Counted from the first letter of the stretch, positions 8,715 to 18,137 are shown. The stretch is 64,000 nucleotides of DNA from Candidatus Epulonipiscium fishelsonii (GCA_001983455.1 LJDB01000043.1:100669-164668); one strand, 5' to 3'. Numbers and translations are program-made. The notes: generated by a model from the sequence alone, not told the origin.

Positions 8715-8759
8715 AAAAAAGGCTTACAATCCTCTATTAAAGAATTATAAACCTTTTAG
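8715..8759 (-). terminator. Terminator of the tRNA-Asn/tRNA-Trp unit
   Basis: On the minus strand AAAGGTTTATAATTC pairs imperfectly (G-T pairs) with GGATTGTAAGCCTTT, followed by T-run, just after tRNA-Trp. Confidence 0.65.
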
Positions 8760-8762
8760 TAA

Positions 8763-8835
8763 CAGGGGCGACAGGACTTGAACCCATGGCACTCGGTTTT
8801 GGAGACCGATGTTCTACCGACTGAACTACACCCCT
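8763..8835 (-). tRNA. tRNA-Trp (CCA)
   Basis: Acceptor AGGGGTG/CGCCCCT; anticodon stem TCGGT/ACCGA with loop CTCCAAA, anticodon CCA; T-loop GGTTCAAGTCC. Discriminator G; CCA tail not encoded. Confidence 0.96.
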
Positions 8836-8850
8836 ATATTTAATTTTAAG

Positions 8851-8922
8851 CTCCCCGAGTAGGGTTCGAACCTACGACCCTTCGGTTAACAGCCGAATGC
8901 TCTGCCGCTGAGCTATCGAGGA
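8851..8922 (-). tRNA. tRNA-Asn (GTT)
   Basis: Acceptor TCCTCGA/TCGGGGA; anticodon stem TTCGG/CCGAA with loop CTGTTAA, anticodon GTT. Identical in sequence to the Asn gene at 49773-49844 as far as compared. It precedes tRNA-Trp by 15 nt, probably cotranscribed. Confidence 0.96.
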
Positions 8923-9146
8923 ATACTTTAATACTATAACAAAATGTACAATCTATGTCAAGCCTTTTTTTTAAGATTTTTATAAACGAATTTCATTTCA
9001 CTAGAAAATCTGTTTTTATAGTCCTATCAGCTTGCAATTTTAGCCTAAAATATTTTTTTACGCTAGAAATAGGCCTAAAGCAATTTCTTTAGAGCCTTTT
9101 TTTAAATAGTTGTATGTATCTTGTTTTTTTATAGCTTTCACATGCC

Positions 9147-9235
9147 CTGTTTATAATCTCAAATGTATGATTATTAATAAGGTAACACTATGTTTATTAT
9201 CCATGGTTTAAATCTTTTGGAGAGATTATAAACAG
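9147..9235. repeat. 14-bp perfect inverted repeat around a 61-bp spacer
   Basis: CTGTTTATAATCTC at 9147-9160 is the exact reverse complement of GAGATTATAAACAG at 9222-9235. No coding sequence lies between. It could be the ends of a tiny non-autonomous element or a long hairpin. Confidence 0.7.
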
Positions 9236-9296
9236 TTTTATATTTATTTTGGTTTAAAGAAAAGTCCATGGCCATGGTTTTCCCTTAATGATGTTT

Positions 9297-10017
9297 GGTG
9301 CTTGAAATATCTCTAGTTCTTACTTTAACGATGTTTGAACCATCTCTTATTCTTGCTTCAATGATGTTTGAACCATCTCTTATTCTTGCTTTACGGTGTC
9401 TGAAGCATCTCTTGTTCCTGCTTTAATGATGTTTGAAATATCTCTTATTCTTGCTTTAATGATGTTTGAAGCATCTCTTGTTCCTGCTTTAATACTGTTT
9501 GAAGTATCTCTTATTCCTGCTTTAATGCTGTTTGAACCATCTCTTATTCTTACTTTAACGATGTTTGAACCATCTCTTATTCCTGCTTTAATACTGTTTG
9601 AACCATCTCTAGTTCTTACTTCAATAGTGTTTGAAGCATCTCTAGTTCTTACTTTAACGATGTTTGAACCATCTCTTATTCCTGCTTTAATGCTGTTTGA
9701 AATATCTCTTATTCTTGCTTTAATGCTGTTTGAATCATCTCTTATTCCTGCTTTAATGCTGCTTGAAGTATCTCTTATTCCTACTTTAATGCTGTTTGAA
9801 CCATCTCTTATTCCTGCTTTAATACTGTTTGAACCATCTCTTATTCCTGCTTTAATACTGTCTGCAGCATCTCTTATTCCTGCTTTAATACTGTTTGAAT
9901 CATCTCTTATTCCTGCTTTAATGCTGTTTGAACCATCTCTAGTTCTTGCTTTAATGCTGTTTGAATCATCTCTAGTTCTTGCTTTAATGGTGTTTGAAAT
10001 ATATTTTGTTCTTGCTT
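9297..10017. repeat. 33-bp tandem repeat array (about 22 degenerate units)
   Basis: Core unit CTGTTTGAACCATCTCTTAT plus TCCTGCTTTAATA, 33 bp. Units vary at a few fixed positions. Because 33 is divisible by three, both strands stay open: plus reads an 11-aa hydrophobic unit (MLFEPSLIPAL), minus reads a basic one (AGIRDGSNSIK). The minus frame has no ATG/GTG/TTG start between the preceding TAA and the array, and a 1-nt deletion near 9393 shifts frame. Changes fall at all codon positions, so neither frame looks selected. I treat it as a minisatellite or dead gene rather than a CDS. Confidence 0.8.
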
Positions 10018-10063
10018 TGTTTTTAATTTCTAAAACGTATCTTGCTTTTATAATTTTATTGTG

Positions 10064-10258
10064 TGGTTGTTAGTGGCTTGCTACTTGTTGTTTCACAGCT
10101 GGTCTACTAGTTAATTTTTCGCCTATTTGCTACTTGGTTTTTTCGTGACTGCTCTGTTACTTGTTTTTCACATTGGTTAACCATTAAATTATACGACTAT
10201 ATTTAACAAAATACAATCGGCAAAATACTCTAGTATATTTCCTCTCTCTAGTAGATAT
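10064..10258 (-). repeat. Intergenic repeat locus 1: four degenerate ~25-nt repeats with a promoter-like start
   Basis: Aligns over about 190 bp with 39494-39690. On the minus strand: conserved ATACTAGAGTAT, a TATAAT box, GGTTAACC, then four units built on GAAAAAACAAGTAGCA with variable tails. No usable reading frame is found. It would be transcribed toward the 33-bp array. Possible small RNA or a mobile remnant. Confidence 0.6.
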
Positions 10259-10556
10259 TTACTAAACCTTGTCTAGTCTTTTAACATCTTTCCTCTACGT
10301 TTAACATAATAACTCTAGTTGTTTCAACGCCATTGAATTTCCCTCTAGTTAGGAATGTGTTACAAATTTTAACTTATTTAACTAGATTATAATTTTATTG
10401 CACTTTATTTATTTTCATATTATAATAAATTTATAGCTTGACATGTATAAAATGTAAATTTAATGTGTCATTATATGGGTTGCTGATTAAATTACATATT
10501 TAAGCTGAATTACAAGTAAATTAAAATAATTTAAATACTATGTGGAGGATAAATGA

Positions 10557-12470
10557 ATGGAGAAACTGAGGATGGAGACGGTTAATTTGACTGATAGAAA
10601 CATTGATAAGATAGCAGAGCTATTTCCAAATTGTGTTACTGAAATGATGGACAAAAGCACTGCTAAATTAAAAAGAGGAATTAATTTTAAAATGCTAAAG
10701 CAGATGTTATCAGAAGATGTAGTGGATGGCAATGAAGCGTATGAGTTTACGTGGGTAGGAAAGAAAAAAGCAATGATTGAGGCTAACAAGCCCATCAGGA
10801 AAACGCTTAGACCTTGCAAAGAAGAAAGTGTAAATTGGGATACAACAGAAAATGTATATATTGAAGGGGATAACCTAGAAGTATTAAAATTGTTGCAAGA
10901 AGGTTATCTTGGTAAAGTGAAGATGATATATATTGACCCTCCATATAATACTGGCAAAGATAGTTTTGTCTATGATGATGATTTTAAGCAGTCTAAAGAA
11001 GAGTATGAAGAATACCTTGAATTATACGAAGATGGCAATCGTATGCATAAAAACACAGATACTAATGGAAGATTTCATTCTGATTGGTGTAGTATGATGT
11101 ACTCCAGACTTAGAGTAGCTAAAAATTTACTCAGTGATGATGGAGTTATATTTATTAGTATTGATGACAATGAGGTAGAAAATTTAAAGAAAATATGTGA
11201 TGAAATATTTGGCGAGAACAATTTCGTAAGTTTACTTGCCACTGTTTTAAACTTTAAAGGAAATAATGATGAATATGGTTTTGCTGGCACACATGAGTAT
11301 ACTCTAGTTTATACAAAAACTATTAAAGGAGTAAAATTTAGTAATTTACTAATTAAAGATAATAAAGAAATAGAAAAATGGAAAATAGATGAGAAAGGAT
11401 ATTATAAACAAGGAGCAAATTTAAAATCAACAGGAATAAATGCTCCAAGAAGTAAACGTCCAAATTTATATTTTCCCGTATATATTGACGAAAATCTAAA
11501 TATAAGTTTGGAAAGAACTTCTGTAAATGATGTTGAAGTATTTCCTACAACTAACGATAAAGAAATGTCATGGCGATGGAGCAAAAGCAAAATGTATAAC
11601 AATATTGAAGACATTATTGTAAAAAAATCTAATAGTGAAATAAGTATTTATAAAAAGCAACGTCCTGATGAAGAAATGCCTTCTACAAAACCAAAATCTT
11701 TATTTTATAAACCAGAATATAGTAGTGGTAACGGAACTGAAACTTTGAAAAAATTATTTAATAATAAAATATTTGACCATCCAAAACCAATTAAGCTAAT
11801 ATCTGATTTTATAGAAATTATTTTAAATAAAGATGATATCATCCTAGACTTCTTTTCGGGTTCAGCAACAACTGCCCATGCCGTAATGCAACTTAATGCT
11901 GAAGATGGAGGCAATCGTAAATTTATAATGGTGCAAATTCCAGAAGTTTGTGACGAAAAAACGGAAGCCTATAAAGCAGGCTACAAGAACATATGCGAAA
12001 TTGGTAAAGAGCGTATACGTCGTGCAAGCAAGAAAATATCCGAAGACAATCCAGATGCTAAGTTTGATGGAGGATTTAGAGTATTTAAGGTAGACTCTAG
12101 TAATATGAAAGATGTTTATTTTGCCCCAGAGGAATACACACAAGATATGTTGGACGAAACTGAATCAAACATTAAGGAAGATAGAACTTCCCTAGACTTA
12201 CTGTTTGGATGCGTGCTTAATTGGAATTTACCACTAGACAAGCCATTCAAGACAGAACTAATTGACGGATTTGAAGTACATACTTATAATGGGGAATTTA
12301 TTGCTTGTTTTGATAGCAATGTATCTGAGACTTTAGTTAAAGAAATAGCAGGACGTAAACCTCCTAAGCTAGTGTTTCGAGATGCTTCTTTTAACAACAG
12401 CCCCTCAAAGCTTGACATTGAACAGATAATTAAATCTATATCACCAGACACGCAAATTAGAGTTTTATAA
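10557..12470 (+). CDS. Type III restriction-modification system, Mod subunit (DNA adenine methyltransferase)
   Basis: This 637-aa modification and recognition subunit sets the target specificity of the R-M complex. DPPYNTGKD (motif IV, catalytic) is at residues 127-134 and the SAM-binding motif I, DFFSGSATTAHAV, at about 431-443, so the order is that of beta-class N6-adenine methyltransferases. The segment between them (about 225-400) is the target recognition domain. The start ATG follows GGAGG by 8 nt; an earlier ATG at 10553 reads into a stop. The res gene follows 75 bp later. No simple-repeat tract of the phase-variable type lies in the gene. Confidence 0.95.
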   Translation: MEKLRMETVNLTDRNIDKIAELFPNCVTEMMDKSTAKLKRGINFKMLKQMLSEDVVDGNEAYEFTWVGKKKAMIEANKPIRKTLRPCKEESVNWDTTENVYIEGDNLEVLKLLQEGYLGKVKMIYIDPPYNTGKDSFVYDDDFKQSKEEYEEYLELYEDGNRMHKNTDTNGRFHSDWCSMMYSRLRVAKNLLSDDGVIFISIDDNEVENLKKICDEIFGENNFVSLLATVLNFKGNNDEYGFAGTHEYTLVYTKTIKGVKFSNLLIKDNKEIEKWKIDEKGYYKQGANLKSTGINAPRSKRPNLYFPVYIDENLNISLERTSVNDVEVFPTTNDKEMSWRWSKSKMYNNIEDIIVKKSNSEISIYKKQRPDEEMPSTKPKSLFYKPEYSSGNGTETLKKLFNNKIFDHPKPIKLISDFIEIILNKDDIILDFFSGSATTAHAVMQLNAEDGGNRKFIMVQIPEVCDEKTEAYKAGYKNICEIGKERIRRASKKISEDNPDAKFDGGFRVFKVDSSNMKDVYFAPEEYTQDMLDETESNIKEDRTSLDLLFGCVLNWNLPLDKPFKTELIDGFEVHTYNGEFIACFDSNVSETLVKEIAGRKPPKLVFRDASFNNSPSKLDIEQIIKSISPDTQIRVL

Positions 12471-12545
12471 GTTAAGTAAGGATAAAATTTGTCTAGGTTT
12501 TATCCTTCTTCTAGTGCAATCAAAAAATTATATACGAGGTGCAAT

Positions 12546-15500
12546 ATGAAATTAAAATTTAAACATCAGGATTTTCAGGCAACCGCAGCTAGTGCTGTTG
12601 TGGACGTATTTAAAGGGCAACCAAACCTAGTTCCATCCTATATAATGGATAATGAAAGCTCGCAATTGAATGAAGAAATAAATTTTACAGGATGGTGCAA
12701 TCAACCTTTAATCCCAGAAATGACTAGTGAAATTATACTTAAAAACATTCAAGAAATTCAATGCAACAACTACATTCCTAAATCTACCGAACTAGAAAGA
12801 TGTATAGTGAAGAATAAAGAAGATGGCTCAAATGTTGAAGTTTCCAAAATTAATTTAACAGTCGAGATGGAAACGGGCGTAGGCAAAACTTATACTTACA
12901 TTAAGACTATGTATGAGCTAAATAAAAACTATGGCTGGAGTAAATTTGTCATTGTTGTCCCAAGCATTGCTATTCGTGAAGGGATACATAAGTCTTTGCA
13001 AATAACACAAGACCATTTTGCAGAGGAGTACGGTAAAAAAATAAGATTTTTTATATATAATTCTTCTAATCTAACTGAACTTGACACTTTTGCTTCGTCC
13101 AATACTATGCATGTAATGATTATAAATGCCCAAGCGTTTAATGCTAACGGAAAAGACGCAAGAAGAATTCATATGGAGCTGGACGAGTTTCGTTCACAAA
13201 AACCTATTGATATTATAGCTAAAACTAATCCTATAGTTATAATTGATGAGCCCCAATCTGTGGAGGGTGAAAAGACTATGCTGGGGTTGGCCAAATTTAA
13301 CCCTCTTATGATTTTGCGTTATTCAGCAACTCATAAGAAATACTATAATATGGTGTATCGTCTTGACGCAATAGATGCGTACAATCAGCAACTAGTCAAA
13401 AAAATTACAGTTAAAGGAATTACTACCGTTAATGACTTAACTAGCGGATATGTTTATTTAGAAGAAATTAATCTATCTGCTTCGGCAGACCCAATGGCTA
13501 CAATAAACTTTAACACTAAGGGTGTAAATAGCGTATACAAAATTAGGCGCAAAGTGGGATTTGGATATAACTTATATGAACATTCAAAAGGCTTGCAGGA
13601 GTACAATAACAACTTTATAATCAAAAATATAGACGGGCGTGATAACTCAGTTGAATTTGTAAATGGTATTAAAATTTATGCTGGGGATGTTATTGGAAAC
13701 ACTAGTGCTGAACAGTTAAGACGTATTCAAATTAGAGAAACTATTAAATCGCATATTGAAAGAGAGATGCAACTTTTCAACGAAGGAATTAAAGTGCTTT
13801 CTCTATTCTTTATTGATGAAGTATCCAACTATAAGCAATATGATAAGCATGGTGTTGCTCTAAATGGTATTTACGCTGATATATTTGAAGAAGAATATTC
13901 TCAGATGACAGCTAATCTAAAACATACCAATCCTACATATTCAGAATACCTAGATAGTATAACCGCCAAAAACACTCATGCTGGATATTTTTCTATAGAC
14001 AAAAAGGGTAGACTAACAAATAGCAAAGTTAATAAGGAACAATCTTCTGATGATATAGATGCCTATGATTTGATTATGAAAGATAAAGAGTTGTTGTTGG
14101 ATATAGACCCAAATAAATCCCCAGTAAGATTTATTTTTTCTCACTCTGCATTAAAGGAAGGTTGGGATAATCCTAATGTATTCCAAATATGCACCCTAAA
14201 ACATACGACTAGCGAAATTAGAAGACGACAAGAAGTTGGCCGTGGGCTGCGACTTTGCGTAAATCAAAACGGAGAACGTATGGATAAATCTGTGTTGGGT
14301 GAAGATATCCACAAAATAAATGTATTAACAGTTATAGCTAGTGAGTCTTACGAGGCTTTCGCAACAAGTTTGCAACATGAAATGGCAGGCTCTATAAGAC
14401 ATCGAACTAAAAAAGTCACTAAAGAACTTTTTGAAAAGTTAAATCCTGCTTTATCCAAAAAAATATTTGATACCTTATCCCAAAAGAAGTATATAGACAA
14501 AGAAGGTACTTTAACAGACAACTATTATGATGACAGATTGAAACAAAGTGTTAAATTAGAGAAAAATTTAGAACAGTACAAAGATAATATTATAGAAATA
14601 CTTGATAGCACATATTTATCTGAGACTATAAAGCCAGAAAATTCTGCTAAAAATACAGTTTCTTTAGAACTAGACCAAAGAAAACTGGATATGCAGGAAT
14701 TTAAAGAGTTATGGAAGTTGATAAACAAGAAATCAAGATATATAGTTAATTTTGAAACAGAGGAACTGATTGTTAAAGCTATAAAAGAATTAAACGAAAA
14801 GTTAAATGTACCTAAACTACGTTTTTTTGTAGAAACAGGTACAGCAGACAAGATAAAATCTATAGAAGACTTAGCAAATGGTACTGCCATTAAAAAAATT
14901 TCTAGTAAAAACTATTCAGGCAACACTGTAAACCAAAGTATTAAATATGATTTGGTAGGGAAATTGGCTGAAAGAACTGGACTTACACGAAATGCTGTTG
15001 TGAAGATATTAAAAGGTATAGAGCGTGAGAAGTTTGACCAGTTCAAAAATAACCCTGAAAACTTCATAATTGAAAGTGCAAAGTTAATTAATAGCCAAAA
15101 AGCTGCCGTTATAGTAGAACATATAGAGTATGACACTCAGTCTGAAAGTTATAGCACAAACATATTTGCATCTGCTTCCATTAAAGGTAATATAGACAAC
15201 ACATTGCCAACTATCAAGCATTTATATGACTATGTATTGTATGATTCAAACATTGAAAAAAACTTTGCCTCTGAGTTAGATATATCAGAAGATGTGGCTG
15301 TGTATGTTAAATTGCCGTCCAGCTTCTTTATTACCACTCCTGTTGGCAAATATAATCCCGACTGGGCAATAGCTTTTTATGAAGGTAGTGTAAAGCATAT
15401 TTATTTTGTAGCCGAAACTAAAGGGTCAACTTCAGAACTAGACCTTAGACTACGAGAACAGTTGAAAACCGATTGTGCGAAAGAACATTTTAAGGCAGTT

Positions 15501-15566
15501 AGTAACAATAAAGTTAAATATGGAATTGTCGATAGCTATAAGACTTTACTAGACATTATCTCTTAA
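12546..15566 (+). CDS. Type III restriction-modification system, Res subunit (helicase-endonuclease)
   Basis: SF2 ATPase plus nuclease of 1006 aa that translocates along or switches on DNA and cuts when two unmethylated sites meet. Walker A is METGVGKTYTY, motif II is IIDEPQ, motif III SATH, motif VI EVGRGLRL. The C-terminal PD-(D/E)XK nuclease is visible as YNPDWAIAFYE and VAETKGS. I chose ATG at 12546 (GAGG 6 nt upstream, MKLKFKHQDFQ start usual for Res) over the longer TTG at 12489. All motifs are present, so the system looks intact. Confidence 0.95.
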   Translation: MKLKFKHQDFQATAASAVVDVFKGQPNLVPSYIMDNESSQLNEEINFTGWCNQPLIPEMTSEIILKNIQEIQCNNYIPKSTELERCIVKNKEDGSNVEVSKINLTVEMETGVGKTYTYIKTMYELNKNYGWSKFVIVVPSIAIREGIHKSLQITQDHFAEEYGKKIRFFIYNSSNLTELDTFASSNTMHVMIINAQAFNANGKDARRIHMELDEFRSQKPIDIIAKTNPIVIIDEPQSVEGEKTMLGLAKFNPLMILRYSATHKKYYNMVYRLDAIDAYNQQLVKKITVKGITTVNDLTSGYVYLEEINLSASADPMATINFNTKGVNSVYKIRRKVGFGYNLYEHSKGLQEYNNNFIIKNIDGRDNSVEFVNGIKIYAGDVIGNTSAEQLRRIQIRETIKSHIEREMQLFNEGIKVLSLFFIDEVSNYKQYDKHGVALNGIYADIFEEEYSQMTANLKHTNPTYSEYLDSITAKNTHAGYFSIDKKGRLTNSKVNKEQSSDDIDAYDLIMKDKELLLDIDPNKSPVRFIFSHSALKEGWDNPNVFQICTLKHTTSEIRRRQEVGRGLRLCVNQNGERMDKSVLGEDIHKINVLTVIASESYEAFATSLQHEMAGSIRHRTKKVTKELFEKLNPALSKKIFDTLSQKKYIDKEGTLTDNYYDDRLKQSVKLEKNLEQYKDNIIEILDSTYLSETIKPENSAKNTVSLELDQRKLDMQEFKELWKLINKKSRYIVNFETEELIVKAIKELNEKLNVPKLRFFVETGTADKIKSIEDLANGTAIKKISSKNYSGNTVNQSIKYDLVGKLAERTGLTRNAVVKILKGIEREKFDQFKNNPENFIIESAKLINSQKAAVIVEHIEYDTQSESYSTNIFASASIKGNIDNTLPTIKHLYDYVLYDSNIEKNFASELDISEDVAVYVKLPSSFFITTPVGKYNPDWAIAFYEGSVKHIYFVAETKGSTSELDLRLREQLKTDCAKEHFKAVSNNKVKYGIVDSYKTLLDIIS

Positions 15567-15594
15567 GTAGCATTAATTTTAGATAGATGTCTTT

Positions 15595-15622
15595 GGAGCA
15601 TATTCATTGTGCTCCTTTTTTT
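15595..15622 (+). terminator. Terminator of the type III R-M operon
   Basis: GGAGCA-TATTCATTG-TGCTCC followed by seven T, 29 bp after the res stop. Confidence 0.85.
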
Positions 15623-15704
15623 ATGTCCATGTTTCTAGCAAAATTATATCGGTTCCTGCTGAACTTTGACAAATAAATAACACTAGGAAATTTGGCATTT
15701 GGCC

Positions 15705-15734
15705 TTGTATACACGAAGTATAATACGCTATAAT
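15705..15734 (+). promoter_or_regulatory. Promoter of pta-ackA
   Basis: TTGTAT (15705) and TATAAT (15729) separated by 18 bp, about 32 bp before the pta start. Vegetative sigma-A type. Confidence 0.6.
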
Positions 15735-15766
15735 AAGGGGGCAAATTTTTGAAGGGAGCATATATA

Positions 15767-16762
15767 ATGAATTTTTTAGAAGAGATTAAAGCACGTGCAA
15801 AAAAAGTTAAAAAAACTATCGTTTTACCTGAGTCTACAGAAATTAGAACTCTTAAAGCAACAGAGATGATTTTGAAAGAAGACTTAGCTGACATAATTTT
15901 AATTGGGGATGAAGGTGAAATTAAAGAAGTAGGTAAAGGTTTGGATATTGATGGAGCAACAATCATTAATCCAAAAACTTTTAAACATATGGAAGAATAT
16001 ATTAATGTATTTGTAAAGCTTAGAGAAATGAAAGGCATGACATACGAAAGAGCAAAACCATTGATGGAAGATCCGCTATTTTTAGGAGTTATGATGGTTA
16101 AACAAGGCCTGGCTGATGGAATGGTTGCAGGAGCAATTAATTCAACAGCAAATGTATTACGTCCATCATTACAAATATTAAAAACAGCACCACATACAAA
16201 AATTGTATCATCGTTCTTTGTAATTGTAGTACCAAACTGTGAGATGGGTTATCATGGAACATTTGTAATGGGGGATTGTGGATTAAACCAAAGTCCATCA
16301 GCTCAAGATTTAGCTGTAATTGCAAAAAGTTCAGCACAAAGTTTTGAACAACTTGTTGGAGCAGAACCAATTGTAGCATTGCTTTCACATTCAACTTATG
16401 GAAGTGCAAAACATCCTAATGTATATAAAGTTCAAGAAGCTACAAAAATAGCACAAGAAAATTATCCAAACTTAAAAGTTGATGGAGAACTTCAATCAGA
16501 CGCAGCACTAGTTCCAGAAGTAGCAAACCTAAAAGCACCAGGAAGTGAAATTGGGGGTCATGCAAATGTATTGATATTCCCTGACCTTGATGCTGGAAAT
16601 ATTGGCTACAAGCTAGTGCAACGTCTTGCTAAAGCAGATGCATACGGACCTTTGACACAAGGGCTTGCAAAACCAGTAAATGACCTTTCACGTGGATGCA
16701 GCGCTGAAGATATTGTTGGAGTTGTTGCAATTACAGCAGTTCAAGCACAAATTCAAGAATAA
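15767..16762 (+). CDS. pta: Phosphate acetyltransferase
   Basis: A 331-aa single-domain Pta that interconverts acetyl-CoA and acetyl phosphate, the first step of acetate formation with substrate-level ATP gain. Family features: KKTIVLPES(T)E at the N-terminus, QGLADGMVAGA, FVMGDCGLNQSP, ALLSHSTYGSAK, VDGELQSDAALVPEVA and HANVLIFPDLDAGNIGYKL. The start is ATG at 15767 after GAAGGGAG; the in-frame TTG at 15749 lies inside that region. ackA follows 61 bp downstream. Confidence 0.97.
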   Translation: MNFLEEIKARAKKVKKTIVLPESTEIRTLKATEMILKEDLADIILIGDEGEIKEVGKGLDIDGATIINPKTFKHMEEYINVFVKLREMKGMTYERAKPLMEDPLFLGVMMVKQGLADGMVAGAINSTANVLRPSLQILKTAPHTKIVSSFFVIVVPNCEMGYHGTFVMGDCGLNQSPSAQDLAVIAKSSAQSFEQLVGAEPIVALLSHSTYGSAKHPNVYKVQEATKIAQENYPNLKVDGELQSDAALVPEVANLKAPGSEIGGHANVLIFPDLDAGNIGYKLVQRLAKADAYGPLTQGLAKPVNDLSRGCSAEDIVGVVAITAVQAQIQE

Positions 16763-16823
16763 AGTCTTGAAAATAGGATAAAATTTTAACGTATAGATTT
16801 AAAGTATAGAAGGGAAAATACAA

Positions 16824-18020
16824 ATGAAAGTATTAGTAGTAAACTGTGGAAGTTCATCACTAAAATATCAACTATTAAATATGGAAGATGAAAGTGTTAT
16901 TGCAAAAGGAATATGTGAGAGAATTGGAATTGATGGTTCTTTTATTAAACATACTACCGAAGGCGGTAAAACTGTAAAACTAATGGTGGACTTTCCAAAT
17001 CATCAAGTGGCATTGGAAAAAATGATTGAACTTCTTACCACTGGAGAAACTAAATGTATTGAGTCTGTTGATGAAATTGGTGCTGTTGGACATCGTGTTG
17101 TTCATGGTGGTGAGAAATTTAGCTCATCAGCTATCATCACTAAGGAAGTTGAAGAAGCAATTAGAGAATGCATTGGTCTTGCACCACTTCATAACCCAGC
17201 AAATTTAACTGGTATTGATGCAGCTCGTGCTATATTACCAAATGTTCCAATGGTTGGTGTGTTTGATACAGCATTCCACCAAACTATGCCTAAAAAAGCT
17301 TATATGTATGCAATACCAAAAGAGTACTATGAAAAATATGGTATTCGTAAATATGGTTTCCACGGAACTTCACACAAATATGTTGCTCAAAGAGTAGCTG
17401 ACATGCTTGGAAAACCTATTGAAGAAACAAAAATAATTGTGTGTCACCTTGGAAATGGTGCAAGTGTATGTGCTGTTGATGGAGGAATATCAGTTGAAAC
17501 ATCAATGGGATTTACTCCACTACAAGGGCTTGCAATGGGCACTCGTTCAGGAGATGTTGACCCAGCAGTTATTTCTTTTATAATGGAAAAAGAAGGACTT
17601 AGTGCAAAAGAAGTTGAAAATATTCTTAACAAAAAATCAGGTATTCTTGGAGTTTCTGGAATAGGAAGTGACTTTAGAGAAATAGAAGATGGTATTGTGG
17701 CTGGAGACGAAAATTGTCGTTACACAATGGATGTTTTCCAACATAGACTAGTATTTTATATTGGAGGATATGCAGCACTTATGAATGGTGTTGATGCAAT
17801 TGCTTTTGCAGGTGGACTTGGAGAAAACAATGCAATTATGCGTGCAGAATTAGCAGAAATGTTAAGTTGGATGGGAGTTAAGATTGACCTAGAGAAAAAT
17901 AAATGCAGAGGCGTTGAAAGAGATTTATCTGCTACAGACTCTAAAGTTCGTATAATGCTTGTTCCAACTAATGAAGAACTTATGATTGCAAGAGACGCAG
18001 TTGCTTTAATTAATAAATAA
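16824..18020 (+). CDS. ackA: Acetate kinase
   Basis: A 398-aa ASKHA-fold kinase that makes ATP and acetate from acetyl phosphate. Motifs: VNCGSSSLKYQL (N-terminal signature), GHRVVHGG, FDTAFHQTMP, RKYGFHGTSHKYV (second signature), HLGNGASVCA, and FAGGLGEN near the C-terminus. Length is typical. Together with pta it forms the acetate fermentation branch. No hairpin separates the two genes, so cotranscription is likely. Confidence 0.98.
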   Translation: MKVLVVNCGSSSLKYQLLNMEDESVIAKGICERIGIDGSFIKHTTEGGKTVKLMVDFPNHQVALEKMIELLTTGETKCIESVDEIGAVGHRVVHGGEKFSSSAIITKEVEEAIRECIGLAPLHNPANLTGIDAARAILPNVPMVGVFDTAFHQTMPKKAYMYAIPKEYYEKYGIRKYGFHGTSHKYVAQRVADMLGKPIEETKIIVCHLGNGASVCAVDGGISVETSMGFTPLQGLAMGTRSGDVDPAVISFIMEKEGLSAKEVENILNKKSGILGVSGIGSDFREIEDGIVAGDENCRYTMDVFQHRLVFYIGGYAALMNGVDAIAFAGGLGENNAIMRAELAEMLSWMGVKIDLEKNKCRGVERDLSATDSKVRIMLVPTNEELMIARDAVALINK

Positions 18021-18040
18021 TTAAGTTGTATCACGAATTA

Positions 18041-18082
18041 ATGGCAATTTTTCTACCTGCCTGTAAAGGCGGGAGTCTTCTT
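18041..18082 (-). repeat. Solo IS200/IS605-type end hairpin (copy 1)
   Basis: Minus strand GCAAGAAGACTCCCGCC-TTTA-CAGGCAGG. Shares GCAAGNAKACTCC plus a hairpin with 48089-48121 and 56284-56325. No transposase here. A TATCACGAAT, the reverse complement of the dispersed hairpin head, lies next to it at 18027. Confidence 0.5.
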
Positions 18083-18108
18083 GCCAAGTTTGAGATAAAA
18101 CTAATGTA

Positions 18109-18137
18109 TTGACAAATTATAGTAGTATCTGTATAAT
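18109..18137 (+). promoter_or_regulatory. Promoter of rpmF-plsX
   Basis: Perfect TTGACA (18109-18114) and TATAAT (18132-18137) with a 17-bp spacer. It leaves a leader of about 135 nt before rpmF that holds a stem at 18203-18242. Confidence 0.85.

Larger units (their letters stand above)
8923..10556. other. 1.6-kb gene-free accessory interval with several repeat classes
   Basis: No gene with a ribosome-binding site and family similarity is visible. The interval holds a 14-bp perfect inverted repeat (9147-9235), a 33-bp tandem repeat array (about 9297-10017), a conserved repeat locus (10064-10258) and about 290 bp of plain AT-rich sequence before the type III mod gene. Confidence 0.7.

Noticed and set aside
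9297..10017. CRISPR array
   Set aside because: Units are contiguous 33-bp tandem copies with no spacers.
9396..10073. A 225-codon plus-strand frame made of hydrophobic 11-aa units
   Set aside because: It is only the 33-bp repeat read in one of two open strands; it has no ribosome site, starts inside a unit, and unit changes show no codon-position bias.
10064..10258. CRISPR array
   Set aside because: The 25-nt units are too degenerate, have no constant repeat with unique spacers, and no cas gene is present.
12489..12545. TTG start giving a longer Res subunit
   Set aside because: ATG at 12546 has a good ribosome site and matches the usual Res N-terminus.
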